From positions 698,247 through 762,246 of the forward strand of contig NW_022985563.1 of NCBI RefSeq assembly GCF_010093815.1: DNA of 64,000 nucleotides, read 5' to 3'. The DNA comes from Pseudovirgaria hyperparasitica. Lineage: Eukaryota; Ascomycota; Dothideomycetes; Acrospermales; Acrospermaceae. Below are positions 23,751-34,603 of this stretch, piece by piece (within the stretch, counting starts at the first letter, position 1; each line of letters opens with the position of its first letter). Under the pieces are notes generated by a model. That model had not been told where the DNA came from. It did no database searches and worked only from the letters and a program-made list of their open reading frames with translations. A program made the position numbers and the translations under genes.

Positions 23751-24341
23751 TTAGTCGTTCTTTAGTCTTAGTCTCACTTCAGTCCTAATCTTACTCAAGT
23801 CTTCGTCTTACTCTAGTTTCCGTTCACAGGCTCATTTCACAGGCTCAATTCACCCAATTCACCCAATTCACCTCGATAAACTCAATTCAATCCAATTCAA
23901 TTCAATCCGCCCACATTAATATCTCTATCAATCCATCTAACCATTACCCAATACCCCAATACCCATTACCCAGACCCCACACCCAACACCCTACACCCAA
24001 CACCCAGTACCACACCCAATTTAAACCAAACCATTGCCTTTTCCATGTCATTACATTTTCCATTTCGCTTTCCATCTTCACTTCCCCGTCCATTTTCACT
24101 TCCGATTCATGTCCATTCATGTCCCTTCCCATTCATGTCCCACTTCCCCTTCCCCATGCCCATGCCATAATCTTCCATATCACTTCCCGGTGCCCATGCC
24201 ATGATCTTCCATATCACTTCCCCATGCCCATGCCCATGCCCATGCCATGATCTTCCATAATCCAATTCAGTAGAACCTGGCATGTCATACCATGTCATAC
24301 CATGTACACACGCACATATAATATCATGCCGGGACAAATAA

Positions 24342-24342
<1 letters not shown>
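23751..24342. other. Low-complexity intergenic sequence
   Basis: C/A- and T-rich short repeats (CCATTACCCA, TTCCATATCACTTCCC, CCCATG) fill this stretch. It lies between the 3' ends of the membrane-protein gene and BLM10. No gene is seen. Confidence 0.5.
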
Positions 24343-24440
<98 letters not shown>

Positions 24441-24450
24441 NNNNNNNNNN

Positions 24451-24545
<95 letters not shown>
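24343..24545. repeat. (CA)n microsatellite broken by an assembly gap
   Basis: Nearly pure CA dinucleotides run on both sides of ten N at 24441-24450. The true length is unknown. Confidence 0.95.
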
Positions 24546-24546
<1 letters not shown>

Positions 24547-24793
24547 AACACACAACACACACAAGCGTCGCCAGGAACAAACGACAATCAAGCAGATCAT
24601 GCAGGTATAAATGACAAATGCCCAACCCATCCCAATCTATGTCAGGACAGGACAGGATAGGGTCTTTTTACGCTGTACGTTGTACGTTGTTATGTGTCTT
24701 GATATTACATGAGATCCCCACAAACAGGCCAAACAGGCCAAACAGACCGGGCAGGCCCAGCCCAGGCGCAGACAGGCATCACCCCCACTCCGC

Positions 24794-27700
24794 CTATGCG
24801 AAATAGCTCTTCCACAACACGCCCTCCAGGTCCTCCAGCTGCTCGGATTCGAAAGCCTGCATTGTGTGTTAGCTAGCGGTCTATACATCAAGCCCCCCCC
24901 TGGGCTGCTGGAATATGCGCGTCCTACCTTGACGTCCACGTGCCAGGTGTCCTGCCTCGTCTTCTTAAAGTCGGCCAGGATCGTCTTGACGCTCTTGCCG
25001 ACCGTGCCCGCGTCGTTTGCCGCGCGCAGCGCCAGCGTCGCGAGCACCTCCGGCAGCCAGCTGGGCGGCGGACTCGTGTAGGGAAAGGCCTGCACGAGCG
25101 CGCCCAGCCCCAGCACCGCGGCGTGCCGCGTCAGGATGAGCTTGCTGTGGTCTGGCGTCGGCGTGCCTGGCATGCGTTTCTTGGGCAGTGGGTTCCTTCG
25201 AAGCGTGGCCGTGAACTGGTCTTTGAACTTCTTCACCATCCGGTCGCGCAGGTGGAGGGGTGAGCAGCGGATCATGCCGGACAGCGTCGTTGCTGCCCCC
25301 AGGCGGACCTCGAGCTGTGCATCCGCAAGCATGGCCGATACGCAGTCAAACAGCGCTTGCTGCTGCTTCTCGGACATGAGGAAGAGACGGCGGAAGTATA
25401 TGATCTGCATGTTGATGAGCACGCGGAGGCGCTGGTGCCACGACGTTGCATTGCGACTGATGCGGATGAGGGCCGAGATGAACTCCTCGTCCTCGCCAGC
25501 ACGGTGGGGGATGTTTGGCATGTGGCGGAACACATGGTATGCGAGAGACTGCAGCTCGGGGTCTTCCTTAATGTCCATCATGTGGAGCAGCTGCTCCGTA
25601 AACACGTTCGGGAAGAACTGGATGAGCTGTGTGCACTCGTACGAGGCGAGCGTAGAGTCAAGCCAGAGCAGCACCGTCTTACCGCCCTGCGTGTACGACG
25701 ACGGCGCCTGCTGCCCAGGCTCTCGTTCCCTTCTCCACCTTTCGAGCCTTTCAAAGACCTCAGTAACGGTGTCGGCATACTCCTTGCTCGGCTGGTACGG
25801 ACGGATACCAATCGAGGACGATTCACGCTGCGCTTGCATCAAGCTGTCAATGTCTGGGTATGCCTCGTGGTATCGAGTCCTGTGGATACTGGCAATGGTA
25901 GTGCCCATTGCCTCCCGTACTCCCTTGTAAGGGTGGTCTAGGTGTTTCATAAAGTCTTCCAAGATCGGCTTCTCCAGCTGAAAGTGCCAGCCTGCATCCA
26001 GAATGGCCTGCTGCAACAGCTGGATCTTCGAGCTCTCCTTGAACGCTGCGTTCGATGTCATGTCGAGGCGGAAGCTAGCAAGCCAGTCTATGAGCGGCCA
26101 GCTACGGCGCGGGTCTTTGCCTTGGAGCACAAGATGCAGGAACGTCGTCCAGTAATTCGAGTTCTCCGGCGTCAGTCCATCTTTGAAGATGTCCCGAATG
26201 AGCGGAAACGTATATTCCCAAACCTTTGTCCGCAGCTCGGGCCTGAGGTCCGGTGCGCAGCATAGAAAGGCTCCCATAATCTCCGCAGTCGCTCGGTGCT
26301 GATGTTTGTCACTTCCGTCCCCAAAGACAGACTGTGTGAGATCCTTGACATCCTCAAAGCTGGCCTCCGCAAGCCCGGCGAAGACGAGCTCGAAAGCGTG
26401 CGTGAGCATCATCGCACTCGACATCCTGAACCGATCAGCGCCCGAATCTCTCGGTTCCTGCTTCATATATGCGAAAAACATCGAGAACCAGTGCCGATCA
26501 AGCAATTTGCCAATCTGCTTGCGGGTGTTGATTTCGACCTCGTCATAGTCGAGCGGGGGAGCCTCCGGTTTGAAGACCGGCATCTTCTTGTTCCAGACTA
26601 GCCATCCCGGGTAGTTGAAGTCAACGTAGTACTTGGCTTCAGGCTTTGCAAAGCTTTCAAGATACTCCCGAGTCCAGGCTGAATCACCACGCCCTGTATG
26701 GACCTCGGTCTTATCGGGAAGCTCCTCTTCGCCGAGAAGGTAATTCTCATAGTCATGAAAAGTCAGCGCCCGCGTCTGGATCAGAGAGAACAGTCCAACT
26801 AAGGCACCAGCATACAGCCCCCGGAGACTCGGATGCGGATCTATGGCTCCCTTGGTGATCAAATCGACCAACTCCCGCGATGCCAGGCTGTCAAAACGAG
26901 TGCCAAGATTGACGACAATGGCTGTCGTGCGACTTGCCTTCTTCCAATGCGACGTTCGCGCAAGTTCAATCAGATCAATCGCCAATTGCGTCTTCTTAGT
27001 TTCAATCCTCGTACGTTTCTTCTTGATAAAGTTGCGTCGTTTTGAGATCTTATCCTGCGTCTCTGGCGACTCGCGGTTCTCAAAAGCCACGGCAATCCCT
27101 TCCACAATGTCCTGATCAAGAATCACCATGCGCTCCAGGGGTTTGCCCATGTCCATTACCGAGAACGTAGCGTTGGACGCAAGCTTTTGAACGGACGGCT
27201 TATCAGCCCCGGTGACTTCTATAAAGGCCTTGATCAAAGTGGGCGTGAACCGCCAGTCGCGGCTGATGGTCTTTGCCAGACTACCGAACAAGAGGGAGAA
27301 CATTGCACCCTTGATCCGGGGAAAGTCATTCTCCTTCACTGCTTTCTCCAATGCTGTGAGTAGAGGCGGGATCACGACAGGTCGAGCTCCGATGATACAT
27401 TTCACCGCAGATTCGTTGGCCGTCTGCGCAGTTCGTCTGATTTCGGTGTAGAGTGATACGCTCGAGTATGCCAAATCTAGTAACAGAATCTTCTCCAGCT
27501 CCGTCTTGCGCCGAGGATTTGCATTGTGCCTTAGGCGCTGCAGATGGTACACGTTGGCGCGACGTACGAGCAGAGGACGAGGATAGTCTTTCCGAAGTCC
27601 GCTGAACTTGAATGGGTGTACGTCGGCTTGTAGCAGACGTTGGACTCTGTCGAGAACATGTGCGGAGCGTTCGATACCAACATCAATAAACCACGAGCGG

Positions 27701-30700
27701 TAGGCGTTGTAGAGGGAATTGAAACACGGTACGTCATCTTCTTGCTGGGTGGTCAAGAAGTCGTGGACACAATGAAGCGTCTCGCCAACATCTCGTCGAA
27801 GTTCGTGGATCATATTGTATTGTGAGCCTCCGCGCTCTAACGGGTAGCCCGACTCGTACTGAAACGTTGGCTTGACCTCTTCATCTTCAGCCTCCCCGAG
27901 GCCCCCATCTTCTTCGAGGCCTTCAGTATCAGCTCCATTCGCCTGGGTCGATGTGTCGTCGATGTCCATATGGTCGTCGCCCAGTTGATGCTTCGGATCG
28001 AAAAGAACTGATATCCCTGATAGAATGAGACGGAGTAGGACAAGGTTTCTCGAAACCTCGTCAGACCAGTCTTTACCAGTGCCATCACGCTTTATAGGTG
28101 ACTTGTCTCCAGTTAACGCATTTAAAGCTGTTATGGCGTGGTTTGCCTGCGATTTGAACAGTTCAACGGCAAAGTCTACCTCCTCGGGACGTGGCTTGTG
28201 CCATTTCACATCCAGGCTTTTGGGGTCTGGTATGTGGCCCCAACTCTTTGCGCTCAAGCCGGACTCTACCTGCTCATCTTCGTATATCGCATAGTCGATC
28301 GTATAGGTCATGGTAAGATTGAGCAGGAGGTGGTGTATGAAGTTGGAGATGTGGACGGTAGGAATACCCTTGCATCGCTCCTGCATGAATAGGGCGATAT
28401 CGAAGAGTTCCTGTCGCCAATCAAGGACGGCATCGCCAATATGCACAACGCACATGCTCAGCAGGCTGATATTCCACACCAAGGCGCGATCCCTGGGGAA
28501 TACTTCTGAACCGGTTGTTCTAGTAGACCCAGCGCCGTTCTCGTCAATCTCTTCTCTGATCCGTGCAATGAGCTCAGGCAATAGCCGTTTAAGGGCCTTT
28601 TTCGGGTTTATCTTGACCAGACCATTGCAAATGAACGCCATTGCATCTCGCGCTTGGTGTATAACATGATTGGTAACGAAATTGGCAATCTTCTCCAGAG
28701 CGAGATCGTACAGCTCAGGCGATAGAGCTGCAAGAAGTGGAGTCATTGCTGCGGGAAGCGTGTTGACAACGTTCTCCTCTGGTGAGCCACTTCTTACTCG
28801 CGAGGCATCCGGAAGGTTCTCCAACAGGGTGAATACACGGCCCAAGAACGAACTCAGAAACTCCGACAGCCCTGTCGTGGACGATCGTAGGATCAACTCT
28901 TCCTCATGATCTGACAACTCCTCGTTGTAATCAATCTCGATCCCTGCTCCTGCGTTCTCGAGGCGCTCCACTTGAGACGTGATCCACTGCATGGCAATCG
29001 TAGTGTCAACTGGCTCTTCGATGGGTGTCTCTGCACCTTCTCTGTGACCGTTGCTAGACCCGTTGATCTGTTTTTGCTCTTTCGTCAAGTCGTGGAAGGG
29101 AACGACGTAGCAGACACCCTGGATATACGACAGCGTGTGGAGCGTCTTGTCCAAATCATTCGCGTCAATACCCGGAAGAGCCAGACCCAAGACAGCTGTG
29201 ACGTGACACCTGAAGCCCTTTGTGCGTGCCATAATCTTCGAAAGCATGTGCAAAGCTCTAATTGAGGATATCGTCCTATGCACCTCCACAAGACCTTGCA
29301 TGGCGGGATATATTTTCTGCAAAGCTCCTGGAAGGATCAGGTTCGGCTCAAGGTAGGCAAGGCTTTGGAGAGTTTGCAGAGAGTAGCTCATAGCTGTACC
29401 GCTTTTGGCAAATATTCCCATAAAGACAACCTCCCTCAAGCACAGCACAAATCGCCTTCGCAACGGCGCAGTAAGCCTCCGTGACTCTGGAACTTCCATC
29501 TCGCCGCTATGCTCTCGATTCCATCTCATGACGAAGAAGTCTGCCAAGTAAAACACAAGCTGAGACAGTGTTTTCGTCCAGCTTCCAGAGTTTGAAGGAT
29601 GAAAGAATGTTTCGATGGCTTGTATTAGTCCTTCCAGCTTCACCAGGATAGAATCAGGATGTGTCAGACAAGCAGGCGATAGGGACATGACGATCCAGCG
29701 TGCAATATGGTGAGCGATAGGATGTTTTCGTTGATCCCGATCTAGCATAATAGCCAAACCCGCCATGAGATCTACTGTACTGCTATAAGGAGAAGTGGCC
29801 TGCCCTACTGGAATCTCCAGCATCCGCAATATAGCTGTAAATATTAGCTCCGATTGCTCTGCAGTAAATATACCATGGTGGGAAAATGGAATGTGTTCAA
29901 CTGTCAGGGTGTCGCGTGCCATTCGGGAGGCGATGTCGAGAAACTGAATATCGAACAGTCTCGATCTGTTGATCAGCGACCATATATGGAAGAATGTGGG
30001 TAGAAAATGTTGAGGATATAGCTCTTTCTGCCCTTCCGGTGGAGGATTCGTGGGCAAGAGAAGGTTTAGCAACCCAACCACGACGTATGCCTCTTCGGTG
30101 AAAGAAGTGCTAAAAAATGGAAGGAATTCTTCAAACATCTTCGGTATCTCTTGCGGGTCGAAGTAGAGCTGTGCGAATGTGCAGAGTTTCGTCAACGTTC
30201 GAATGTTTCGTTTCACATTGGCTGGTCTCGAGGTTCCTGTTTCTGAAGGAAGAACAAACACCTTCAATTCCTTGTACAGCGGCCTCCAATCGAGCGTCAA
30301 GTCTTTATTGGGCCGCAGGTAGTGCTTGCGTCTGCGTGAATGTCAGTGACAGCATCTTGAATATAGGGTCGGCACTGGTGCTTACTTTGTCAAAACCATA
30401 AACATGCTGGCAAAACGCTCTGCAACCAGGTAGTCCAGGCCAGGGGCAAGCGCAAGTTCATAGTATAGCTTAACCAGGCTTATCCTCACATCCCGCGGCA
30501 TGTCGAACTTTAGTGACAGCCACCCCCGAATCTCTCTTGTCCAGTGTACTGCCCCAGGAGCAAAGTCGCCTGCCGCCACCGCGATATACAGGTGCTCGAT
30601 GCATGTTTGGAGATTCTCCTGGCTCACTGACGGATCCTCTGTGGTATATGGAAGGTATCTGAAGTATGGAAACGTCCGAGGCCGACTCCGATCCTCGAGT

Positions 30701-30837
30701 TTGCCTCTGTCTTCCCCGTACACATGTCCGTTTGTGGATCGCCAGCCTCCACCCGGCGAAGTAGCACGAGATATGTCAGTCGGAGCGGAAGTGTCTTCTG
30801 TACTCATAAGTTGCGCTATGCGATCGTTCGCTGCCAT
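24794..30837 (-). CDS. BLM10: Proteasome activator Blm10/PA200
   Basis: Three exons, 30837-30386, 30331-24928 and 24856-24794, with introns of 54 and 71 nt, give 1972 residues (yeast Blm10 2143, human PA200 1843). The protein is a HEAT-repeat dome that caps the 20S proteasome, opens its gate without ATP, and acts in histone and peptide turnover, mainly in the nucleus. Supporting sequence: KRKHYLRPNKDLTLDWRPLY joins exactly across the first intron, where Blm10 proteins have their conserved LPWRPLY-type segment. HEAT-like helical repeats run throughout. The C-terminus, encoded by the last 63-nt exon, reads EDLEGVLWKSYFA. This occupies the place of the HbYX gate-opening tail, but the last three residues are Y-F-A rather than the yeast Y-Y-A. 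The start ATG at 30837 gives MAANDRIAQL. The gene is divergent from PSF3, about 1.0 kb away. Confidence 0.97.
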
Positions 30838-31860
30838 GATGTCGTGGAGCAGGCGTTAACGGAGGTAAGCGGCGCAGAACGGAGGTAAATAGGAGGAGGA
30901 TTTGAGGGAAGGAAGTCGCGGACGGTCATCAACGATATCTGTGCGACGTCAATGGACACGGTCTTCGTGGTCTGCTGCAAGCGCGGGTTAGTGAGGCTGC
31001 TGTGGGATGAGAAATGAATTGTGATGGGCCTTGACACGACACTACGCGGCAGCGATGATCTGGCGGTCGTACAATACCTACCAGGCAGGGTAATGCTTAC
31101 GAGTGGCAAAGGTGGGAGACTTTCCAAGGGGGTTCGACGTAACAGTCTCAGAGCGCACAAAGCTCTATAAAGGCGAGTAAAAGAGCTGCTGGTCGTCGGG
31201 TGGTGCTGATGGGAGTTGAGATGATAGAAATGGTCGAGGAGCTAGTGCCACAAGGCTGCGGTGATGATGCAAGTTGAGTTCTCAACACTACTCTGCATTC
31301 ATGTGTATTACTGCAAGCGGATAAATGCTTTACTGAATGAAAGCAATGGATCAAGCTCGCCGCACACAGACAAGCTAAAGACTCGAATTCAAGAACAGTA
31401 TTGACATGTAGAGTCTAGGTATGGTAGATGATGGTAGACAAACTTCGAAGTTGGGGGCCGATAGACTGAAGGCGTAGGCTAAGCTGCCTTTTATGGAGTG
31501 TTAAAGGACTATTAAGGCGCGTAGGCAGTCGCGCGACACGCGGTACTCGACATAACTTTGGGACCTTGTATGCATAACACGTAAGTGTCGGATCTTGCAA
31601 CTATTACACAGCCTTCCTACATCACTATCTACAAATTACTTCCATCAGCTTCTTCTCCTGTCCCAAGGAAGGTAAATCGTATTGTTAAGAGTGTTGGTAC
31701 CTAAGGCACTCTTTTATCCAACGCCCCCACGCGCGCCTGTTGGAGTTACGTAGCGCGCTTCCGGTGTGTTGACCTCCTAGGTGGTTAGGTGTATACTATA
31801 TACGCCATCAAAGTGTGTATATAATACGCAGTACTGGATCTGGTCTTACCATCACTCACC
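30838..31860. promoter_or_regulatory. Shared BLM10/PSF3 divergent promoter region
   Basis: This 1.0 kb region separates the two start codons. On the PSF3 side, ACGCG cores (MCB-like, as bound by MBF/DSC1 in G1/S control) lie near 31516, 31537 and 31726, and a GTATATAAT TATA-like stretch lies at 31817-31825. On the BLM10 side, AGTGGCAAA at 31102-31110 is one base from the yeast proteasome element GGTGGCAAA. The motifs are seen; their function is inferred from yeasts. Confidence 0.4.
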
Positions 31861-32507
31861 ATGTCGTCCTACTATTCACCCTCGGCCCTTCTCACTGATG
31901 CGCAAAAAGTGCCGTGTACCTTCACTCTTACTGTGCCCGGTCTTGGCTATCTCGACGCAACACCAGAGGCCGACCTTGCATCTGGCACCAAGGTCTCTCT
32001 ACCATTGTGGCTAGGCGAGATGCTCGCCATAAGTCAAAACCTCTCGACCTCCTCTCTTGTCAAGCTCGACTTCCCCCCAGCCTTGAGCGAGAGGGTGTTG
32101 AATGCTCTAAAGGCAGATCCACGCACCGTCGACCTGCGGCAGCAAGCAGCAAACTTTTACGCGCTAGGCATCAGGATGCTAGATTTATTCGAGCATGAGG
32201 AGATGGGAGAGGTATTGACTGAAGTAAGCTTCGAGAGAGTGTCTTGCTATGGACTGTACGGTTAAAAGTGTGCTCAGACATTCAAGACACGTGCCGCTTC
32301 TATAGCGGACCAAGCGCATAATCCTAGAGGCGCTTTGGGCGAAGGTGCCGACTTCCTGCGTGGACTAGATGAGAGTGAACGCGAGCGTAGGTCATCCTTA
32401 AGCGAGCACGCGCATAAATATACTCACAACGCCCTCCAGTGTTCAAGGCCGCTCACGACAGTTCCAAAGCTGTACGGACGTGGATGGCGGAGATCAGTAA
32501 GAAATGA
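31861..32507 (+). CDS. PSF3: GINS complex subunit Psf3
   Basis: Three exons, 31861-32223, 32278-32386 and 32440-32507, with introns of 54 and 53 nt, encode 179 residues, the normal length. GINS (Sld5, Psf1-3) binds Mcm2-7 and Cdc45 to form the replicative CMG helicase in the nucleus. The N-terminus YYSPSALLTDAQKVPCTF, followed by VPGLGYLD, is the family signature, and LPLWLGEMLA plus the later RQQAANFYALG helix fit the GINS A-domain. The splices are fixed by frame: LTE|TFKTRAASIADQA, and ESERE(L)FKAAHDSSKAVRTWM to the stop. The gene is divergent from BLM10 and converges on the next gene, with 284 bp between stop codons. ACGCG elements upstream would suit S-phase expression. Confidence 0.96.
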
Positions 32508-32791
32508 GTGGCGACCATGGAGCAGACTCAAGGATACTGGCGTTTTAATCTGCAGAGGGATGACTTGCATTGCACAGGCGTTCAAAAGAGGGTACAAGCG
32601 CGTTTTACTAATATAAACGTGTGTATATATATGATACGTATTAGTATGACTACATAGACCGGAGGAAATCTTTGAGCCATCTGAACTATGCTCACGCTTT
32701 GCGAAAGGCCTCGTGTGCACATGCCGTTGCATCGGCGCAGAGCAAAACACACACAAGTATGGTATAGAACGCCTTACAGAAAATTTTAGAC

Positions 32792-34603
32792 TCAAGACTT
32801 GTTGAACATATTTGCGAGGTTTCCTCCAAATAGTTCTTTGATCTGGTCAGGAGAGTATCCAATGAATACTGGCCCAGAAAACACCATCTGTGGTGTGTTA
32901 GTTGGGCGCACAACCTGTGCATCATGTTTCATGGCTGGTGCTGGACATTTGGCTGGATCCGCTTGAACTGGGTATGGTTGAGGCGGAGGTAACAATTCGT
33001 CGTTGTGATGGACGGCTCGTTGCGGTTCGGTCGATTTGGCATCAGCAATATCAGTTCCAGGTTGCTCCGACTTAATTGCGTGTGGAGGTTGCAAACCTGG
33101 CAACTGCATCTTGGTATGATCAAAGGGACACTTGCCGGCGGGCATGGTGGGTGGGGGCATCTGTTCCAACTGCGGTGAGGCTGTAGCTGGTGATGCGTTT
33201 GAAATGACGCTTCCTGCCCGCGAGTACTTGAGAGGAACTTGAATACCCCATGGTCTCGACGGCGATTCGCCGACACGAACTTCCTTCATGGGTCGATCAA
33301 AACGGGACTCCCTATCCTCATCCAAATCGGCTGTTTCCTCCTCCTGAATACCGTTCGGTAGGACAGCCTCGCCATTCTCCATGCTGTTATTGACAGTATT
33401 CGCCCACTTTTGTATCTTGGAGACGTCTCTATCCTCCGGATCAACATCGGGGTCTTCCTCGTCTTCGACAAGATTCAGAGGTAGGAGTGGCTGGTGCTTC
33501 TGCCCAAGACCTTGGATCATGGACACGAGATTCCCATACTTATTGTCGAGCTGTCGGATCTGGTCCGCGTTACTCTGGAATCGCTTGATACACACTTCGT
33601 GTGACCTTGGAATCTCATGTTTGTGCTTTTCAAAATAGCTCGCGACCTCTTCTGGTTTATGCTGGTCCAGGAAGCGAATCGGACAGACAGCCGTGGTAGC
33701 CTCCTCCACATTCACTTCGGGGGTCTTCCCTGCCATGGAATCTCTGCCACATATTTCTGCCTGTATGGGGTCACGGAAAGACGATGTTCTCGAATGTCGA
33801 GTGTTCGAGCTCGAGTTGACCTTTGACACGGAGCTTCTCCGGCTTGTAAAGGAACGTCGAAGGTTGCTGGGAGTTCGGACTTTTGCGAACGGGCAATTTA
33901 GCTTGCTTGGCGTTCCTGGGATGGTGAAGTCCCGCTCAAGTACGTGTGCATCGGCTGGCTCAGTTTGTCCATTGGGTTGTTCTGCAATGTCAGGCAGTTT
34001 GTCGGTAGATACACCATTCCAGATCTTGACACCATCCACTTCTTTAATAGCTGCATGCTCTTTCAACTTCTCACACGCTAGCTCGGCCTGTATTATCACA
34101 TACGCGTTGTTCCTTCGCTGCGATAAGGTGTGCTTCGAGAGCTTCTCGAGCCAGTTTGTATCACCATGTCTTGGGCTTTTTCCGGCTTCCTCTAGCTCCT
34201 CGAGGTATTCTTTGCGATCCTGAGTGGAGTCTTCAATGAGGTCTGTCGAGCATCGCTGAATGATATCCAGATGCTGCAGTCCATTGATTAGTCGAGTGAG
34301 GTGGGCTAAGCAAAAGAAAAGTATTGCATTCCGGTAAGACAACGGGTCAGAACATAACAAAGAGTGTCTCTCATAGCATATAGCTAGAGATCTAGAGCTA
34401 AGTTTGATCATCACAAAAATGACAAGGGATAGTGGTGGAAACATGTATGGTATAAAACTCACCTGTTGTTTAGCCCAGTTCAGCTGCTCTTCAAGCTGCC
34501 TATGCCGGTCGAGAAGGATTCTATACTCTGCAGACAGGGCGATGAAGCCTTCTGTAAGCTGGTCGGCGAGTAGAGCTATTGATCGCGTGTGTTCTGCAGC
34601 CAT
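32792..34603 (-). CDS. Conserved ascomycete protein with CPF/CPI motifs, function unknown
   Basis: Exons 34603-34463 and 34273-32792, with a 189-nt intron (GTGAGT...CTGCAG), give 540 residues. The frame upstream of 34603 lacks an earlier ATG. The first 80 residues (LADQLTEGFIALSAEYRILL and on) look like an amphipathic coiled coil. Conserved-looking blocks are CPFAKVRTPSNLRR (174-187) and CPIRFLDQHKPEEVASYFEK (244-263). These are followed by EIPRSHEVCIKRFQ and LDNKYGNLVSMIQGLGQKHQ (about 288-307), a third CPFDHTK site, and the C-terminus FIGYSPDQIKELFGGNLANM. I recognise the middle block from uncharacterised proteins of other filamentous ascomycetes, but no function is attached to it. The CP motifs could be metal or heme-type sites; that is a guess. 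No signal peptide or membrane segment is present. Confidence 0.82.
   Translation of the reverse strand: MAAEHTRSIALLADQLTEGFIALSAEYRILLDRHRQLEEQLNWAKQQVSFIPYMFPPLSLVIFVMIKLSSRSLAICYERHSLLCSDPLSYRNAILFFCLAHLTRLINGLQHLDIIQRCSTDLIEDSTQDRKEYLEELEEAGKSPRHGDTNWLEKLSKHTLSQRRNNAYVIIQAELACEKLKEHAAIKEVDGVKIWNGVSTDKLPDIAEQPNGQTEPADAHVLERDFTIPGTPSKLNCPFAKVRTPSNLRRSFTSRRSSVSKVNSSSNTRHSRTSSFRDPIQAEICGRDSMAGKTPEVNVEEATTAVCPIRFLDQHKPEEVASYFEKHKHEIPRSHEVCIKRFQSNADQIRQLDNKYGNLVSMIQGLGQKHQPLLPLNLVEDEEDPDVDPEDRDVSKIQKWANTVNNSMENGEAVLPNGIQEEETADLDEDRESRFDRPMKEVRVGESPSRPWGIQVPLKYSRAGSVISNASPATASPQLEQMPPPTMPAGKCPFDHTKMQLPGLQPPHAIKSEQPGTDIADAKSTEPQRAVHHNDELLPPPQPYPVQADPAKCPAPAMKHDAQVVRPTNTPQMVFSGPVFIGYSPDQIKELFGGNLANMFNKS

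Noticed and set aside
24302-24625. Frames encoding poly-Thr-His or poly-Cys-Val
   Set aside because: Translations of the (CA)n microsatellite and its assembly gap.
24720-24780. Short CRISPR-like repeats (ACAGGCCAAACAGGCCAAACAG)
   Set aside because: Only about 10-bp units directly adjacent, no spacers, and the genome is fungal; simple tandem repeat.
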